Of a DNA stretch of 64,000 bases, positions 43,931-53,521 are shown piece after piece. Position numbers and translations under genes: made by a program. The notes beneath the pieces were generated by a model. It was not told the DNA's origin, made no database searches, and saw nothing but the letters and a program-made list of their open reading frames with translations. The first letter of the stretch is position 1, and each line of letters opens with the position of its first letter. The DNA lies in the NCBI RefSeq assembly GCF_000716605.1, contig NZ_JNXE01000026.1:1-64000 (forward strand), given 5' to 3'. Source of the stretch: Streptomyces sp. NRRL F-525. Its GTDB lineage: Bacteria; Actinomycetota; Actinomycetes; Streptomycetales; Streptomycetaceae.

Positions 43931-44746
43931 TCAACGCCCCTGCAACCGCGCCGCCAGTTCCCGAACCTCCGGCAACCGAGCCAACAACGCCGCCCCCGGG
44001 CAACTCGTCATGTACCCATCCTTGTGCCCCGCCAGCGCAGGCAGCACAGCCGTCGCACCCCTGGCATACCGACTGAGGCTGTTACTAGACACCAGCCGCG
44101 CCTTCCCCCGCGGATCAACACCCGCAAGCCCCAACTTCCAAGCCGCCAGCGCAGCAATCGCATCGGTCATAGCCCGAGGCACAACCATCCCCGAAGTGAA
44201 CGTCCCGATCGCCGCGATCCCCGCGGTCCGATGATTGAACCCCTGCGTATGCGCCCCCGTGACGGCCCGGTCGACACCCCCCGCCCGCCCCTCATAAATC
44301 GTCCCGCACCGATCGACGAGGAAGTTGTACCCGATGTCGTCCCAGTCGCGAACCCCCGTCTGCCCGGCATACAGGTACCGGATGATCCGAGGCGCGTCCG
44401 CACAGTCGTACCCGTTCGGCGAATCCGTGTGATGGACGAAGACGGCGACGACCTTGTCGTCGTAACGCGGCGGCGGCTGCGCGTGCCGCGAGAGCGCGTC
44501 CAGCCAGGCCGAACGCGGCACGATCCGCGGCTTGGGCGCGGTGTGCCCGACGGCCACGGGCCGCGCCGCGACGGGCGGCCGTACGGCGGCGGTCGTGGCC
44601 CGGCGCCCGATGCCGTTCGCGCACAGGGCGAGCACCAGGACGGCGGCGAGACCGGGCAGGCAGGCCAGCAGAACGACCGCCGCGCGGGGTATTCGTACCC
44701 GCGGCCGTCGTCTTCGTGCACCCGGTGTTCTTCTCAGGACACGCAT
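43931..44746 (-). CDS. Exported N-acetylmuramoyl-L-alanine amidase, PGRP type
   Basis: 271 residues. A short Arg-rich N-terminus and a membrane segment (AVVLLACLPGLAAVLVLALC) serve for export. A type-2 amidase/PGRP domain then has all zinc ligands and the catalytic set: His in AVFVHHTD, Tyr in DIGYNFLVD, His in TGAHTQGFNH and Cys in KDGYMTSCPG. It should cut the bond between MurNAc and the stem peptide. ATG 44746 is behind GAGAG. Divergent from the MarP-like protease gene. Confidence 0.93.
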   Translation of the reverse strand: MRVLRRTPGARRRRPRVRIPRAAVVLLACLPGLAAVLVLALCANGIGRRATTAAVRPPVAARPVAVGHTAPKPRIVPRSAWLDALSRHAQPPPRYDDKVVAVFVHHTDSPNGYDCADAPRIIRYLYAGQTGVRDWDDIGYNFLVDRCGTIYEGRAGGVDRAVTGAHTQGFNHRTAGIAAIGTFTSGMVVPRAMTDAIAALAAWKLGLAGVDPRGKARLVSSNSLSRYARGATAVLPALAGHKDGYMTSCPGAALLARLPEVRELAARLQGR

Positions 44747-44934
44747 GGTCACACTCTCGGCCGGAAACACTCAGTCCGCGATGTGTGCTGTGCCACCCGG
44801 TGGAACCATCGTCCTGGTCCGGCACGTTTCTGGGGGTACACGCACGCGTGGTGAGTTCCCGGAGGCCACGCGCGCGTGACTGATCAGTGGGCCCGTTCCT
44901 CGCGTACTAAGGGTTCCGAGAGAAAGGCGGCTCC

Positions 44935-46119
44935 GTGGACCTGCTCGACCTGCTGTTGTTGCTGGTGATCCTCGCCTACGCGGCGTCCGGATACCGGCGC
45001 GGCCTCGTCGCCGGATGTGTGTCGCTCGCCGGGTTCGTGGGCGGCGCGGTCATCGGCGTATGGGTGCTGCCGTGGGTGATGGACCTGGTGACTCCGGGGA
45101 CGACGGCGGCGACGGTGACCGCCGTGCTCACCGTGCTGACCCCTGCGGTGGTCGGACACGAACTGGCGGGGCGGCTCGCGCTGAAGCTGCGCAAGGAGCT
45201 GGACCAGGGGCCGCTGCGGGTGGCCGACGGCATCGGCGGGGCCGCGGCGAACTCGGTGGCGGTGATGATCGTCGCGTGGGTGGCCGCGAGCGTGCTGGGC
45301 GCGTCCTCGTCGGCGACGGTCACGACGGCGATCCAGGACTCGAAGCTGCTGGGCAGCGTCCAGAAGCTGATGCCGGACACGACACCGACGTGGTTCTCGC
45401 GGGCGACCTCCGCGCTCACGGAGGCGGGCTTCCCGCAGGTCTTCAACCCGTTCGAGAACGAGTCGACGGCCGAGGTCGCCAAGCCCACCGGCGACAGCGT
45501 CACGGCCGCCGCGACGAACGCCTCGAAGCGGAGCACGGTCAAGATCGAGGGCTCCTCGGGCACCCAGGGCCGCGAGGGCAGCGGCTTCGTGTACGCCCCG
45601 CAGCACGTGATGACCAACGCGCACGTGGTGGCCGGCATCGACGACCCGACCGTCCGCATCGGCGGGGTCGGGCGGTCGTACGAGGCACGGGTCGTCCTCT
45701 TCGACCCGCAGAAGGACGTCGCCGTGCTGTACGTGCCGGGGCTGTCCGCGCCCGTGCTGCGCTTCGACACCAGCGCCGAGCGCGGCGACTCCGCCGTCGT
45801 CGCCGGCTATCCCCAGGACGGCGACCTGAACCTCCAGGCCGCGACCGTCGCCAACCGCGTGAACGCGACCGGCCAGAACATCTACAACAACGGGACGGTC
45901 ACCCGCGAGATCTACTCGATCCGCTCCACCGTCCGCCCCGGCAACTCCGGCGGCCCCCTCCTGACCACCGGAGGCAAGGTCTACGGCGTCGTCTTCGCCC
46001 GCTCCACCTCGGACAACGAGACGGGGTACGTGCTGACGGCCGACGAGGTCTCCGGGGACGCGCAACGGGCGGCGACCGCGACCGCCCAGGTGGACACGGG
46101 CGACCTGGTCACCTCCTAG
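44935..46119 (+). CDS. MarP-like membrane serine protease (CvpA domain plus trypsin fold)
   Basis: 394 residues. Four N-terminal transmembrane helices form a CvpA-like domain (residues 1-125). A periplasmic trypsin-fold domain follows with the triad His in TNAHVV, Asp in QKDVAVLY and Ser in PGNSGGP. In Mycobacterium tuberculosis MarP protects intracellular pH by activating the peptidoglycan hydrolase RipA. Here a peptidoglycan amidase gene is divergent next door, a similar pairing. GAAAGG lies 7 bases before GTG 44935. Confidence 0.9.
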   Translation: MDLLDLLLLLVILAYAASGYRRGLVAGCVSLAGFVGGAVIGVWVLPWVMDLVTPGTTAATVTAVLTVLTPAVVGHELAGRLALKLRKELDQGPLRVADGIGGAAANSVAVMIVAWVAASVLGASSSATVTTAIQDSKLLGSVQKLMPDTTPTWFSRATSALTEAGFPQVFNPFENESTAEVAKPTGDSVTAAATNASKRSTVKIEGSSGTQGREGSGFVYAPQHVMTNAHVVAGIDDPTVRIGGVGRSYEARVVLFDPQKDVAVLYVPGLSAPVLRFDTSAERGDSAVVAGYPQDGDLNLQAATVANRVNATGQNIYNNGTVTREIYSIRSTVRPGNSGGPLLTTGGKVYGVVFARSTSDNETGYVLTADEVSGDAQRAATATAQVDTGDLVTS

Positions 46120-46128
46120 GCCGACAGG

Positions 46129-46617
46129 TCAGAGCGCGCGGCCCATGAGGACGTCGTCGACGTACTTCCCGTCGAGCAGGAACTCCTCGGGCAGCACGCC
46201 CTCGACGGCGAAGCCCTCGGCCTCGTAGAGCTTCCGGGCCGGGGTGTTGTGCCCGAGCACGCGGAGGGTGATCCGCCGGGCGCCCTGCCGCCTGGCCTCG
46301 GTCATCGCGGCCCGGATCAGCGCCCTGCCGACCCCGTGTCCGCGTGCCTCGTCGGCGACAGCCAGCCCCTGGATCTGCCGGACGTGCGCGTTGCAGGCGA
46401 GCGAGGTCGCGGGAACCAGCCGGATGTAGCCGACGATCCGGCGGTCGAGTTCGGCGACCAGGTGCTCGCCGGGCGCGTGCCGCTCGTCGAAGAAGGGGCG
46501 GTACGGCGGCTGCGGCCGGGGCGTGACCGCGTGCAGGTTGGACCAGGTGGCGCGGTCCAGTGCGCCCAGTTCCTCGTCGTCGTCGGGCAGGGCTGTGCGT
46601 ATGTTCGGCTCGGACAT
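46129..46617 (-). CDS. GNAT-family N-acetyltransferase
   Basis: 162 residues. The acetyl-CoA loop is seen as QIQGLAVADEARGHGVGRAL, with the C-terminal GHNTPARKLYEAEGFAVEG. Substrate unknown. TACCCT lies 7 bases before ATG 46617 with no ribosome site, so the mRNA is probably leaderless. Convergent with the MarP-like gene (9 bases between stops). Confidence 0.9.
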   Translation of the reverse strand: MSEPNIRTALPDDDEELGALDRATWSNLHAVTPRPQPPYRPFFDERHAPGEHLVAELDRRIVGYIRLVPATSLACNAHVRQIQGLAVADEARGHGVGRALIRAAMTEARRQGARRITLRVLGHNTPARKLYEAEGFAVEGVLPEEFLLDGKYVDDVLMGRAL

Positions 46618-46690
46618 GTGGGCCAGGGTACGGCGGGAGCGGCGCGGTCCTCATGGGGGTTTTATGGATCAACGAGGCAGGATGGACGCC

Positions 46691-47587
46691 ATGGAACGCT
46701 CGCGAATCGCGGTGACCGGCGCCTCCGGTCTCATCGGCAGCGCACTGGTCCGGTCCCTGACCGCGGACGGGCACGAGGTGGTGCGCCTGGTGCGGCGCGC
46801 CGCCCGGGGCGCGGACGAGGTGTGCTGGGACCCCGAGGGGCAGTACGTGGACGCGGCCGGGCTCGACGGGTGCGACTCGGTGGTCAACCTGGCCGGTGCG
46901 GGGGTCGGCGACCACCGCTGGACCGACGCCTACAAGAAGCAGGTCCGCGACAGCCGCGTCCTCGGCACGTCGGCCCTCGCGGAGGCCGTCGCCGCGCTGG
47001 ACCGGCCGCCGCGGGTGTGGGTGAACGGCAGCGCGATCGGCTTCTACGGAGAGACCGGCGACCGCGCCGTGGACGAATCGGCGCCTCCTGGGGACGGCTT
47101 TCTGCCCTCGCTGTGCGTGGAGTGGGAGGAGGCCACGGCACCCGTGCAGGAGGCGGGCGTACGGACCGTGTTCGCGCGGACCGGGCTGGTCGTGGCGCCG
47201 GAGGGCGGGGCGTGGGCCAAGCTGTTCCCCCTCTACAAGGCGGGACTTGGGGGACGGTTCGGGAACGGACGGCAGTACTGGTCGTTCGTCGCGCTGCACG
47301 ACGAGGTGGCGGCGATCCGGCACCTCATCGACACGGACGGGCTGTCCGGCCCCTTCAACCTCACCGCGCCGAACCCGCTGACGAACCGTGAGATCTCGGC
47401 GGCGATGGGGCGTGTGCTGCGCCGCCCGTCGCTCTTCACGGTGCCGGCACCCGCGCTGAAGCTGGTCCTCGGCGAGATGTCGGGGGATGTGCTGGGGAGT
47501 CAACGGGTGCTGCCGAAACGGCTGTTGGAGTCGGGGTTCACGTTCGCGTTCCCGGAGATCGAGGGGGCGATCCGGGCGGCGCTGTGA
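46691..47587 (+). CDS. TIGR01777-family NAD(P)-dependent epimerase/reductase
   Basis: About 298 residues, extended SDR fold. The nucleotide motif is VTGASGLIGSALVRSL, followed by VVNLAGAGVGDHRW, the conserved GSAIGFYGETGDRAVDES and the C-terminal DUF1731 region (PAPALKLVLGEMSGDVLGSQ). Relatives include YfcH and plant SULA; the reaction is unknown. ATG 46691 starts the conserved region; ATG 46682 is an alternative, both behind GAGGCAGG. Confidence 0.87.
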   Translation: MERSRIAVTGASGLIGSALVRSLTADGHEVVRLVRRAARGADEVCWDPEGQYVDAAGLDGCDSVVNLAGAGVGDHRWTDAYKKQVRDSRVLGTSALAEAVAALDRPPRVWVNGSAIGFYGETGDRAVDESAPPGDGFLPSLCVEWEEATAPVQEAGVRTVFARTGLVVAPEGGAWAKLFPLYKAGLGGRFGNGRQYWSFVALHDEVAAIRHLIDTDGLSGPFNLTAPNPLTNREISAAMGRVLRRPSLFTVPAPALKLVLGEMSGDVLGSQRVLPKRLLESGFTFAFPEIEGAIRAAL

Positions 47588-47787
47588 GGGCGGGCGCGCG
47601 GCGCTGACCGTTTGCCCCTCGATGATGACGCTCGGCGACCGTATGCGACCACCGTGCGACCGTGCCCTGCGTATGCGCGACTCCCCTTGACCGATCACGG
47701 CCCTAACCTCGACCCGAACTCGGGTATCCCTGAAGGCTGTTGGGGGCATGACGACTCCACCGGCCGCTCAATGTCGAGGAGGGGCAC

Positions 47788-49590
47788 GTGCTTGAGCCCG
47801 CGTACCAGGCGGACGTCGTCGTCGTGGGAGCCGGGGTCGCCGGACTCGCCGCGGCGCATCGGCTGATCAGCGCAGGAGTAACGACCGCAGTCCTGGAGGC
47901 CGCCCCTTACGTGGGGGGCCGTATGTCGACCGAGAAGGTCGACGGGTTCCGGCTCGACCGGATCGGACAGTTCCTGTCCACCTCGTACCCCGAACTACGC
48001 CTCACCCCGGGCCTCGACGCCCTGGTGCTGCGCCCCTTCGCCCCGGGGGTCCTCCTCCACAGCGACGGCCGCCACCACCACGCGGGCACCCCGGCGCCCG
48101 GAGGAAGCGCACGGGGCGCACTCCACGCGGTACGCGCCCTGGCGAGCGCCCCTCGGGTGGGGGCGGTACGGAAGGGCCCCCTGTGGGGCGGGCCGGTGAC
48201 GCGGGGGCGGCCCGGCTTCTCATGGGGCGGGCCGGTGGCAAGGGGACGCGGGGGCGCCTCCTGGGCCGCGGCGGCGCCCGGGAGCGGGGTGGCGGGCACC
48301 GCGGGGAGGGCAGACGCTTCAGGCCGCGGCGCGACACTGGCAACGCCCTCAGGGGACACGACCACCCCCGGGGACCGCACGGGAACCGCCGAAGGTGGTC
48401 CGGTTCCCAAGGACCGGACCACGGCCCGGGGCAGTCTGACGGGCGCGTCCTGGGGCGCGTTCAGGGACCGGACGGGCGCGTCCTGGGGCGGTCCGGCGCC
48501 AAGGAACCGCGCGGGTACCTACCGGGGCGGCCCGCCCCCCAAAGACCGGACAGGCTCCTCCTGGGGCGGCCCCACGCTCAAAGACCGGGCCCCGGTCGCC
48601 CCGGGTTCCTCGTCCGTGCCCAGGCCCCGCGCCGGCGCCCCCCTCGGCGGCCCCGTCGACCAGGCCCGCCTCGGCACCGCCCTGACCCGGCTCGCGGGCA
48701 CGCCCGTCGAACGTCTCCTCTCCCGGCCCGAGTCGGCGGCCGGGCAGGCGCTCGCCGCCCGTGGGGTCCCCGCGCGGACCATCGACGGGTTCCTGCGCCC
48801 CCTGCTCGCCGCGCTGCTGTGCGACCCGGAGCTGACGACCTCCAGCCGGTGCGCCGACCTCGCGCTGCGGGCCTTCGCGGGCGGCCGCCTGTGTCTGCCG
48901 GAGGGCGGCGCGGAGATGCTGCCCGAGGTGCTCGCCGCCGCGCTGCCACCGGGCACCGTGCACACCGGCGTACGCGTGACGGCCGTGTCGACGACATCGG
49001 TGACCACCGCCGAACACGGCGAGATCCACTGCCGCGCGGTCCTCGTCGCGACGGACGCGCGCGCGGCGGCCGAACTCCTGCCCGGCCTGCGCGTACCCGA
49101 CTTCCACCCCGTGACGGTCGTCCACCACACGACCGACGACCCGCCCACGACCGGCGCCGCCCTCCTCCTGGACTCCGACCGCGGCGGCCCGGTGGCCCAC
49201 ACGTCGATCACCAGCGAGGTCGACCCGAGCCGAGCACCCGCGGGCCGCGCCCTCGTCTCCTCAACGGTCCTCGGCCCTCCCCCACCGGACGTCGACACCG
49301 CCGTACGCATGCATCTGTCCCGCCTCTACGGCACCTCGACCACCCGCTGGGAAACCCTCGCCGTCCACCACACCGCCACGGCGGTCCCCGTCATGCGCCC
49401 ACCGCACGATCTACGGCGCCCCGTACGCCTGTTGGCCGGCCTGTACGTGTGCGGCGACCACCGGGACACAAGCACGGTCCAGGGCGCCCTGCACTCGGGC
49501 CACAGGGCTTCGTCGGCGATCCTGGCGGACCTGGGCGCGGCGACCTCGATGCACCGAGCAGACCCCATCCCAACAACACAGGCCGCCTGA
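47788..49590 (+). CDS. FAD-dependent amine-oxidase-like protein with a long repeat-rich insert
   Basis: 600 residues. The FAD-binding beta-alpha-beta motif is VVVGAGVAGLAAAHRL at 11-26, followed by GGRMSTEKVDGFRLDRIGQF; the C-terminal FAD contact is GLYVCGDHRDTSTVQGALHSG. The body resembles protoporphyrinogen oxidase/phytoene desaturase-like enzymes, normally 400-480 residues. The excess is a Gly/Arg/Pro insert at about 128-285 built of degenerate repeats around SWGGPxxxDRTG, placed between the FAD domain and the substrate domain. GAGGAGGGG precedes GTG 47788. Substrate unknown. Confidence 0.85.
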   Translation: MLEPAYQADVVVVGAGVAGLAAAHRLISAGVTTAVLEAAPYVGGRMSTEKVDGFRLDRIGQFLSTSYPELRLTPGLDALVLRPFAPGVLLHSDGRHHHAGTPAPGGSARGALHAVRALASAPRVGAVRKGPLWGGPVTRGRPGFSWGGPVARGRGGASWAAAAPGSGVAGTAGRADASGRGATLATPSGDTTTPGDRTGTAEGGPVPKDRTTARGSLTGASWGAFRDRTGASWGGPAPRNRAGTYRGGPPPKDRTGSSWGGPTLKDRAPVAPGSSSVPRPRAGAPLGGPVDQARLGTALTRLAGTPVERLLSRPESAAGQALAARGVPARTIDGFLRPLLAALLCDPELTTSSRCADLALRAFAGGRLCLPEGGAEMLPEVLAAALPPGTVHTGVRVTAVSTTSVTTAEHGEIHCRAVLVATDARAAAELLPGLRVPDFHPVTVVHHTTDDPPTTGAALLLDSDRGGPVAHTSITSEVDPSRAPAGRALVSSTVLGPPPPDVDTAVRMHLSRLYGTSTTRWETLAVHHTATAVPVMRPPHDLRRPVRLLAGLYVCGDHRDTSTVQGALHSGHRASSAILADLGAATSMHRADPIPTTQAA

Positions 49591-49595
49591 AGCCC

Positions 49596-49632
49596 CCTAG
49601 GGGCGCGGGGAACTGCGCGACCAGCCACGAGG
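49596..49632. repeat. Streptomyces intergenic GC repeat (half copy)
   Basis: GGGGCGCGGGGAACTGCGCG then ACCAGCCACGAGG, immediately after the oxidoreductase stop codon. Confidence 0.7.
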
Positions 49633-49666
49633 GCGCCGCGCAGTCCCACCGACCGCCACCCTCACC

Positions 49667-51106
49667 TCACCCGAACGCGGCGACCTTGTCGCGATACCCC
49701 CGCACCGGCGCAGCATCCTTGTACGGCTCAAGCCGCCGCTCGAAGTCCCGCACATACTCGACAGCCCGAACCGACCGCATCTCCACCGCCTGCCCCGCCG
49801 CCTCAGCCCCCAACACACAGGCCTGATCAAGCTCCCCGAGCCCGAGCCGAGCGGAGGCAAGAACCACCCGGCAGAACAACCGACTTCGGGCAAAGGCAGG
49901 CGCCCGCAACTGCAACGACCGCTCCGCATGCTGCGCGGCCGCCCGGAACTGCTGCAGATCCCGATGCGCGTGCCCGAACTCGTCGGCAAGCTGCGCCTCG
50001 TCGAAGAACCGCGCCCAGTAAGGCACTTCATCCCCGGCGCGCGCTGTTTCGAGGGCGCGTTCAGCGCGCACGAGCGCGGACGTGCACGCCCGCACCTCCC
50101 CCAGCACCCCGTGCGCCCGCGCCTCCACGGAGTGCAGCAGCGACTGCACGACGGGCGGCGCACTGGTCCCGACCCCCTGCTGCGCCACCCGCGCGAGCTG
50201 CACGGCCTCGCGCCCGTGCCCGAGGTAGACGGCCTGCCGGCTCATGGTCATGAGCACGTACGAGCCGTAGGCCCGGTCCCCCGCGGCCTGCGAGAGCCGC
50301 AGCGCCTGCACGAAGTACCGCTGCGCGAGCCCGTGCGCGGCGATGTCGTACGACGTCCAGCCCGCGAGCCGGGTGAGGTCGGCCGCCGCGGCGAACAGGC
50401 GCCGGCCGGTCTGCTCGCCGTAGGTGCCGCGCAGCATCGGCTCGGTCTCGTGCTCCAGGTAGCGCACGAGGGCCTGGCGGGCGTGGCCGCCGCCGTAGGC
50501 GTTGTCGAGGGTGCGGAAGAGTTCGCCGACCGAGCGGAGCGCGGAGATGTCGCCGCCGGTGACCTTCTGCCCGGGCCCGCGCTCGGCGGCCTGGCCGCGC
50601 TGGCGGGGTACGGCGGGGCGGCCCTGCGGGGGCACGCGGTTGGCGGGTTCGGCGCGGCCCACGCGGTCGTCGGCGCGGCCGATGAGCCAGTCCCGGCTGG
50701 GCACCACGAGCCCGGCCGGGGTGAAGGCGATCTTGCGGAGCTCGGCGTGGCTGCCGGAGTCCTTGCGCCACAGCCCGCTGACGATGTCGACGGCCTCCTC
50801 GGGGGTCGCGGCGAACTCGAGCCCGGCGTACACCGGCGCACAGGCGTCGAGCCCGAGGTCCTGGGCGGTGAGCCGGCGGCCGAGCCGGCGGGTGAAGACC
50901 TCGGCGATGAGCGCGGGCGTGGTGCCTCTGGGCTGCTGGCCGCGCAGCCACCGGGTGACGGATGTCTTGTCGTATCTGAGATCGAGTCCGTGCTCCAGAC
51001 CGAGCTGGTCCACGCGACGGGCGAGACCTGCGTTGGAGAACCCCGCTTCTGCGATGAGCGCGGCGAGCTGACGGTTGGGAGTGCGCTGCGCGGGTCGTTC
51101 CGTCAT
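49667..51106 (-). CDS. HTH regulator with TPR-like helical C-terminus
   Basis: 479 residues. The N-terminal ~75 residues are a helix-turn-helix-like region (RQLAALIAEAGFSNAGLARR, then KTSVTRWLRGQQPRGTTPAL). The rest is a chain of helix pairs rich in Ala/Leu/Arg, like the TPR-containing Streptomyces regulators of the NsdA type that affect development and antibiotic production. A Pro/Arg/Gln-rich linker lies near 155-185. It is divergent from lipB over 284 bases. Target unknown. Confidence 0.8.
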   Translation of the reverse strand: MTERPAQRTPNRQLAALIAEAGFSNAGLARRVDQLGLEHGLDLRYDKTSVTRWLRGQQPRGTTPALIAEVFTRRLGRRLTAQDLGLDACAPVYAGLEFAATPEEAVDIVSGLWRKDSGSHAELRKIAFTPAGLVVPSRDWLIGRADDRVGRAEPANRVPPQGRPAVPRQRGQAAERGPGQKVTGGDISALRSVGELFRTLDNAYGGGHARQALVRYLEHETEPMLRGTYGEQTGRRLFAAAADLTRLAGWTSYDIAAHGLAQRYFVQALRLSQAAGDRAYGSYVLMTMSRQAVYLGHGREAVQLARVAQQGVGTSAPPVVQSLLHSVEARAHGVLGEVRACTSALVRAERALETARAGDEVPYWARFFDEAQLADEFGHAHRDLQQFRAAAQHAERSLQLRAPAFARSRLFCRVVLASARLGLGELDQACVLGAEAAGQAVEMRSVRAVEYVRDFERRLEPYKDAAPVRGYRDKVAAFG

Positions 51107-51327
51107 CTGCGGTGCGGTCTCCTGCCTTTCGGGCCCCAGCAGGGGCCGATGCGGCCACTGCCTGCCCGGATTGCCTGTGAGCAGCCCTTTTGGCCTCGTG
51201 AACGGCGCGAATGTAGCGGAGCGTAAGCATCCCGTCGCACATTCCGACGTGCATTCATCCGATCGTGTGAGGATTGGTCGTAGGGCTGACGGTCCCGGCC
51301 GCCCGGTGGGGTGTCAGCGGTCGGTCG

Positions 51328-51333
51328 TACAGT
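51328..51333 (+). promoter_or_regulatory. Candidate -10 box for lipB-lipA
   Basis: TACAGT at 51328-51333 fits TAnnnT and lies ~58 bases before lipB GTG, giving a short leader that contains the GAGGAGG ribosome site. The rest of the 284-base gap holds the promoter of the divergent regulator; I see no repeat in it. Confidence 0.4.
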
Positions 51334-51390
51334 GGCGTAGGCATGTTTCGTGCCTTACGACTCATAGGTGCTGCTGAGGAGGCGCTTGCC

Positions 51391-52188
51391 GTGGGTGAGT
51401 TGCGGTTCGTCCGGTTGGGCTTCGGCGCGGATGCCGTCGAGTACCAGGAGGCGTGGGACGAGCAGCGCCGGGTGCACGCGGCCCGCTTCGCGGACGAGGT
51501 CCCCGACACCGTGCTCCTGCTGGAACACCCGCCGGTCTACACGGCGGGCCGCCGCACCCAGGACAACGAGCGCCCGCTCGACGGCACCCCGGTCATCGAC
51601 GTCGACCGCGGCGGCAAGATCACCTGGCACGGCCCCGGCCAGCTCGTCGGCTACCCGATCCAGCAGCTGCCCCGCCCGGTGGACGTCGTCGCGCACGTAC
51701 GACGCCTGGAGGAGGCGCTGATCCGGGTCTGCGCGGAGTTCGGCGTGGAGACCAGCCGCGTCGAGGGCCGCAGCGGGGTCTGGATCCTCGGTGACCCGGT
51801 CGATCAACGTCCGTCGATCGGCGGCCTCTCCCTCGACTTCGACCCCCGTCTGCAGGACGAGGAGTTCGACCCGCGGATGAATGGCCCCGAGTACGCCCCC
51901 TCGAACGCCGGCCAGCGCCGCGAGGACCGCAAGATCGCCGCGATCGGCATCCGCGTCGCCAAGGGCGTCACGATGCACGGCTTCGCGCTGAACGTGAACC
52001 CGGACAACAGGTGGTTCGACCGGATCATCCCGTGCGGGATCCGTGACGCGGGCGTGGCTTCACTGGCGGCGGAGCTGGGCCGGGACGTGACGATCGCCGA
52101 GGTGCTGCCGGTCGTCGAGCGGCATCTGAAGGACGTACTGGAGCACGCGGATCTGAAGCCCCGGGAGATCGAGAAGGCGACCGCCTGA
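51391..52188 (+). CDS. lipB: Octanoyl-ACP:protein N-octanoyltransferase
   Basis: Moves the octanoyl group from acyl-carrier protein to lipoyl-domain lysines, the first step of lipoate assembly. It is 265 residues. Family marks are [27 protein letters not shown], catalytic Lys181 in [10 protein letters not shown] and the thiol nucleophile Cys215 in [10 protein letters not shown]. An extra ~30-residue loop before the lysine ([20 protein letters not shown] on) looks like a Streptomyces expansion. GAGGAGG lies 8 bases before GTG 51391. lipA follows. Confidence 0.95.
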   Translation: MGELRFVRLGFGADAVEYQEAWDEQRRVHAARFADEVPDTVLLLEHPPVYTAGRRTQDNERPLDGTPVIDVDRGGKITWHGPGQLVGYPIQQLPRPVDVVAHVRRLEEALIRVCAEFGVETSRVEGRSGVWILGDPVDQRPSIGGLSLDFDPRLQDEEFDPRMNGPEYAPSNAGQRREDRKIAAIGIRVAKGVTMHGFALNVNPDNRWFDRIIPCGIRDAGVASLAAELGRDVTIAEVLPVVERHLKDVLEHADLKPREIEKATA

Positions 52189-52293
52189 CCCGGGAATGTG
52201 ACTTTCCGCTCTGCGGTTGGCCTCAAGGCGGGGGCCAGAAATCACGGGCGTACCCTGGTGTACGCCGAAGAATCGAAGCTACAGGGAGCCGAT

Positions 52294-53259
52294 GTGTCCG
52301 CAGTCACCCCAGACGGACGCAAGATGCTGCGCCTGGAGGTCCGGAACGCCCAGACCCCCATCGAGCGCAAGCCCGAGTGGATCAAGACCCGGGCGAAAAT
52401 GGGTCCCGAGTACACGAAGATGCAGGCGCTCGTGAAGAGCGAGGGTCTGCACACGGTCTGCCAGGAAGCCGGCTGCCCGAACATCTACGAGTGCTGGGAG
52501 GACCGCGAGGCGACCTTCCTTATCGGCGGCGACCAGTGCACCCGGCGCTGCGACTTCTGCCAGATCGACACCGGCAAGCCCGAGGCCCTGGACCGCGACG
52601 AACCGCGCCGGGTCGGCGAGTCCGTCGTCACGATGGACCTGAACTACGCCACGATCACCGGCGTCGCCCGCGACGACCTGGAGGACGGCGGCGCCTGGCT
52701 GTACGCGGAGACGGTCCGCCAGATCCACCAGCAGACGGAGTCCCGCGAGGCCGGCCGCACCAAGGTCGAGCTCCTGGCCCCCGACTTCAACGCGGTCCCC
52801 GAGCAGCTCGCCGAAGTCTTCTCCTCGCGCCCCGAGGTCTTCGCGCACAACGTCGAGACGGTCCCCCGCATCTTCAAGCGCATCCGCCCCGGCTTCCGCT
52901 ACGACCGCTCGCTCAAGGTCATCACCGAGGCCCGCGACTACGGTCTGGTCACCAAGTCGAACCTGATCCTCGGCATGGGCGAGACCCGCGAGGAGGTCAG
53001 CGAGGCGCTGCGCCAACTGCACGAGGCGGGCTGCGAGTTGGTGACCATCACGCAGTACCTGCGGCCGTCGGTGCGGCACCACCCCGTGGAGCGCTGGGTG
53101 AAGCCGCACGAGTTCGTGGAGCTGAAGGAGGAGGCCGACCAGATCGGCTTCTCCGGTGTCATGTCCGGCCCGCTGGTGCGCTCGTCGTACCGCGCCGGGC
53201 GCCTGTACCAGATGGCGATCGAGAAGCGAGGCGCGTACGTGGCCTCGCAGGCGGTGTGA
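52294..53259 (+). CDS. lipA: Lipoyl synthase (radical SAM)
   Basis: Inserts two sulfur atoms into octanoyl-lysine using an auxiliary [4Fe-4S] cluster as sulfur donor. It is 321 residues. The auxiliary cluster is bound by Cys56, Cys61 and Cys67; the radical-SAM cluster by Cys82, Cys86 and Cys89 in CTRRCDFCQ. The C-terminal RSSYRAG holds the arginine-serine segment that ligates the auxiliary cluster. GGGAG lies 5 bases before GTG 52294. It is in an operon with lipB and works on the E2 proteins; cluster repair may depend on carriers such as ErpA. Confidence 0.97.
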   Translation: MSAVTPDGRKMLRLEVRNAQTPIERKPEWIKTRAKMGPEYTKMQALVKSEGLHTVCQEAGCPNIYECWEDREATFLIGGDQCTRRCDFCQIDTGKPEALDRDEPRRVGESVVTMDLNYATITGVARDDLEDGGAWLYAETVRQIHQQTESREAGRTKVELLAPDFNAVPEQLAEVFSSRPEVFAHNVETVPRIFKRIRPGFRYDRSLKVITEARDYGLVTKSNLILGMGETREEVSEALRQLHEAGCELVTITQYLRPSVRHHPVERWVKPHEFVELKEEADQIGFSGVMSGPLVRSSYRAGRLYQMAIEKRGAYVASQAV

Positions 53260-53335
53260 CCTCAACTCACCTCAGCCCGCCCCGGGTTGTGTGAATTCGC
53301 GCACAAGCGACTACTCGCCGGTAACAGTCATTGTC

Positions 53336-53386
53336 GACGCGGCCCTGACCGTCCTCCCAGTTGAGGGCGTCCATCAGGGCCGCGTC
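53336..53386 (+). terminator. Hairpin after lipA
   Basis: GACGCGGCCCTGA (53336-53348) pairs perfectly with TCAGGGCCGCGTC (53374-53386), a 13-base-pair stem with a 25-base loop, 76 bases after the lipA stop. Confidence 0.75.
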
Positions 53387-53423
53387 AGCGTTTGGGCCCC
53401 ACGCATCAAGGCTTCATTGGCGT

Positions 53424-53452
53424 TTGACCGGTCGGTCACGCCCTGGTAACAC
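53424..53452 (+). promoter_or_regulatory. Promoter TTGACC-N17-TAACAC
   Basis: TTGACC (53424-53429) and TAACAC (53447-53452) with a 17-base spacer lie 70 bases before the small gene at 53522. This is the clearest -35/-10 pair in the window. Confidence 0.65.
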
Positions 53453-53521
53453 CGAACAGTGACACTGGGTTTACAGCACGTAGACCCATACCCAGAGCCG
53501 TTCCGAGGGGGGACCTCCACG

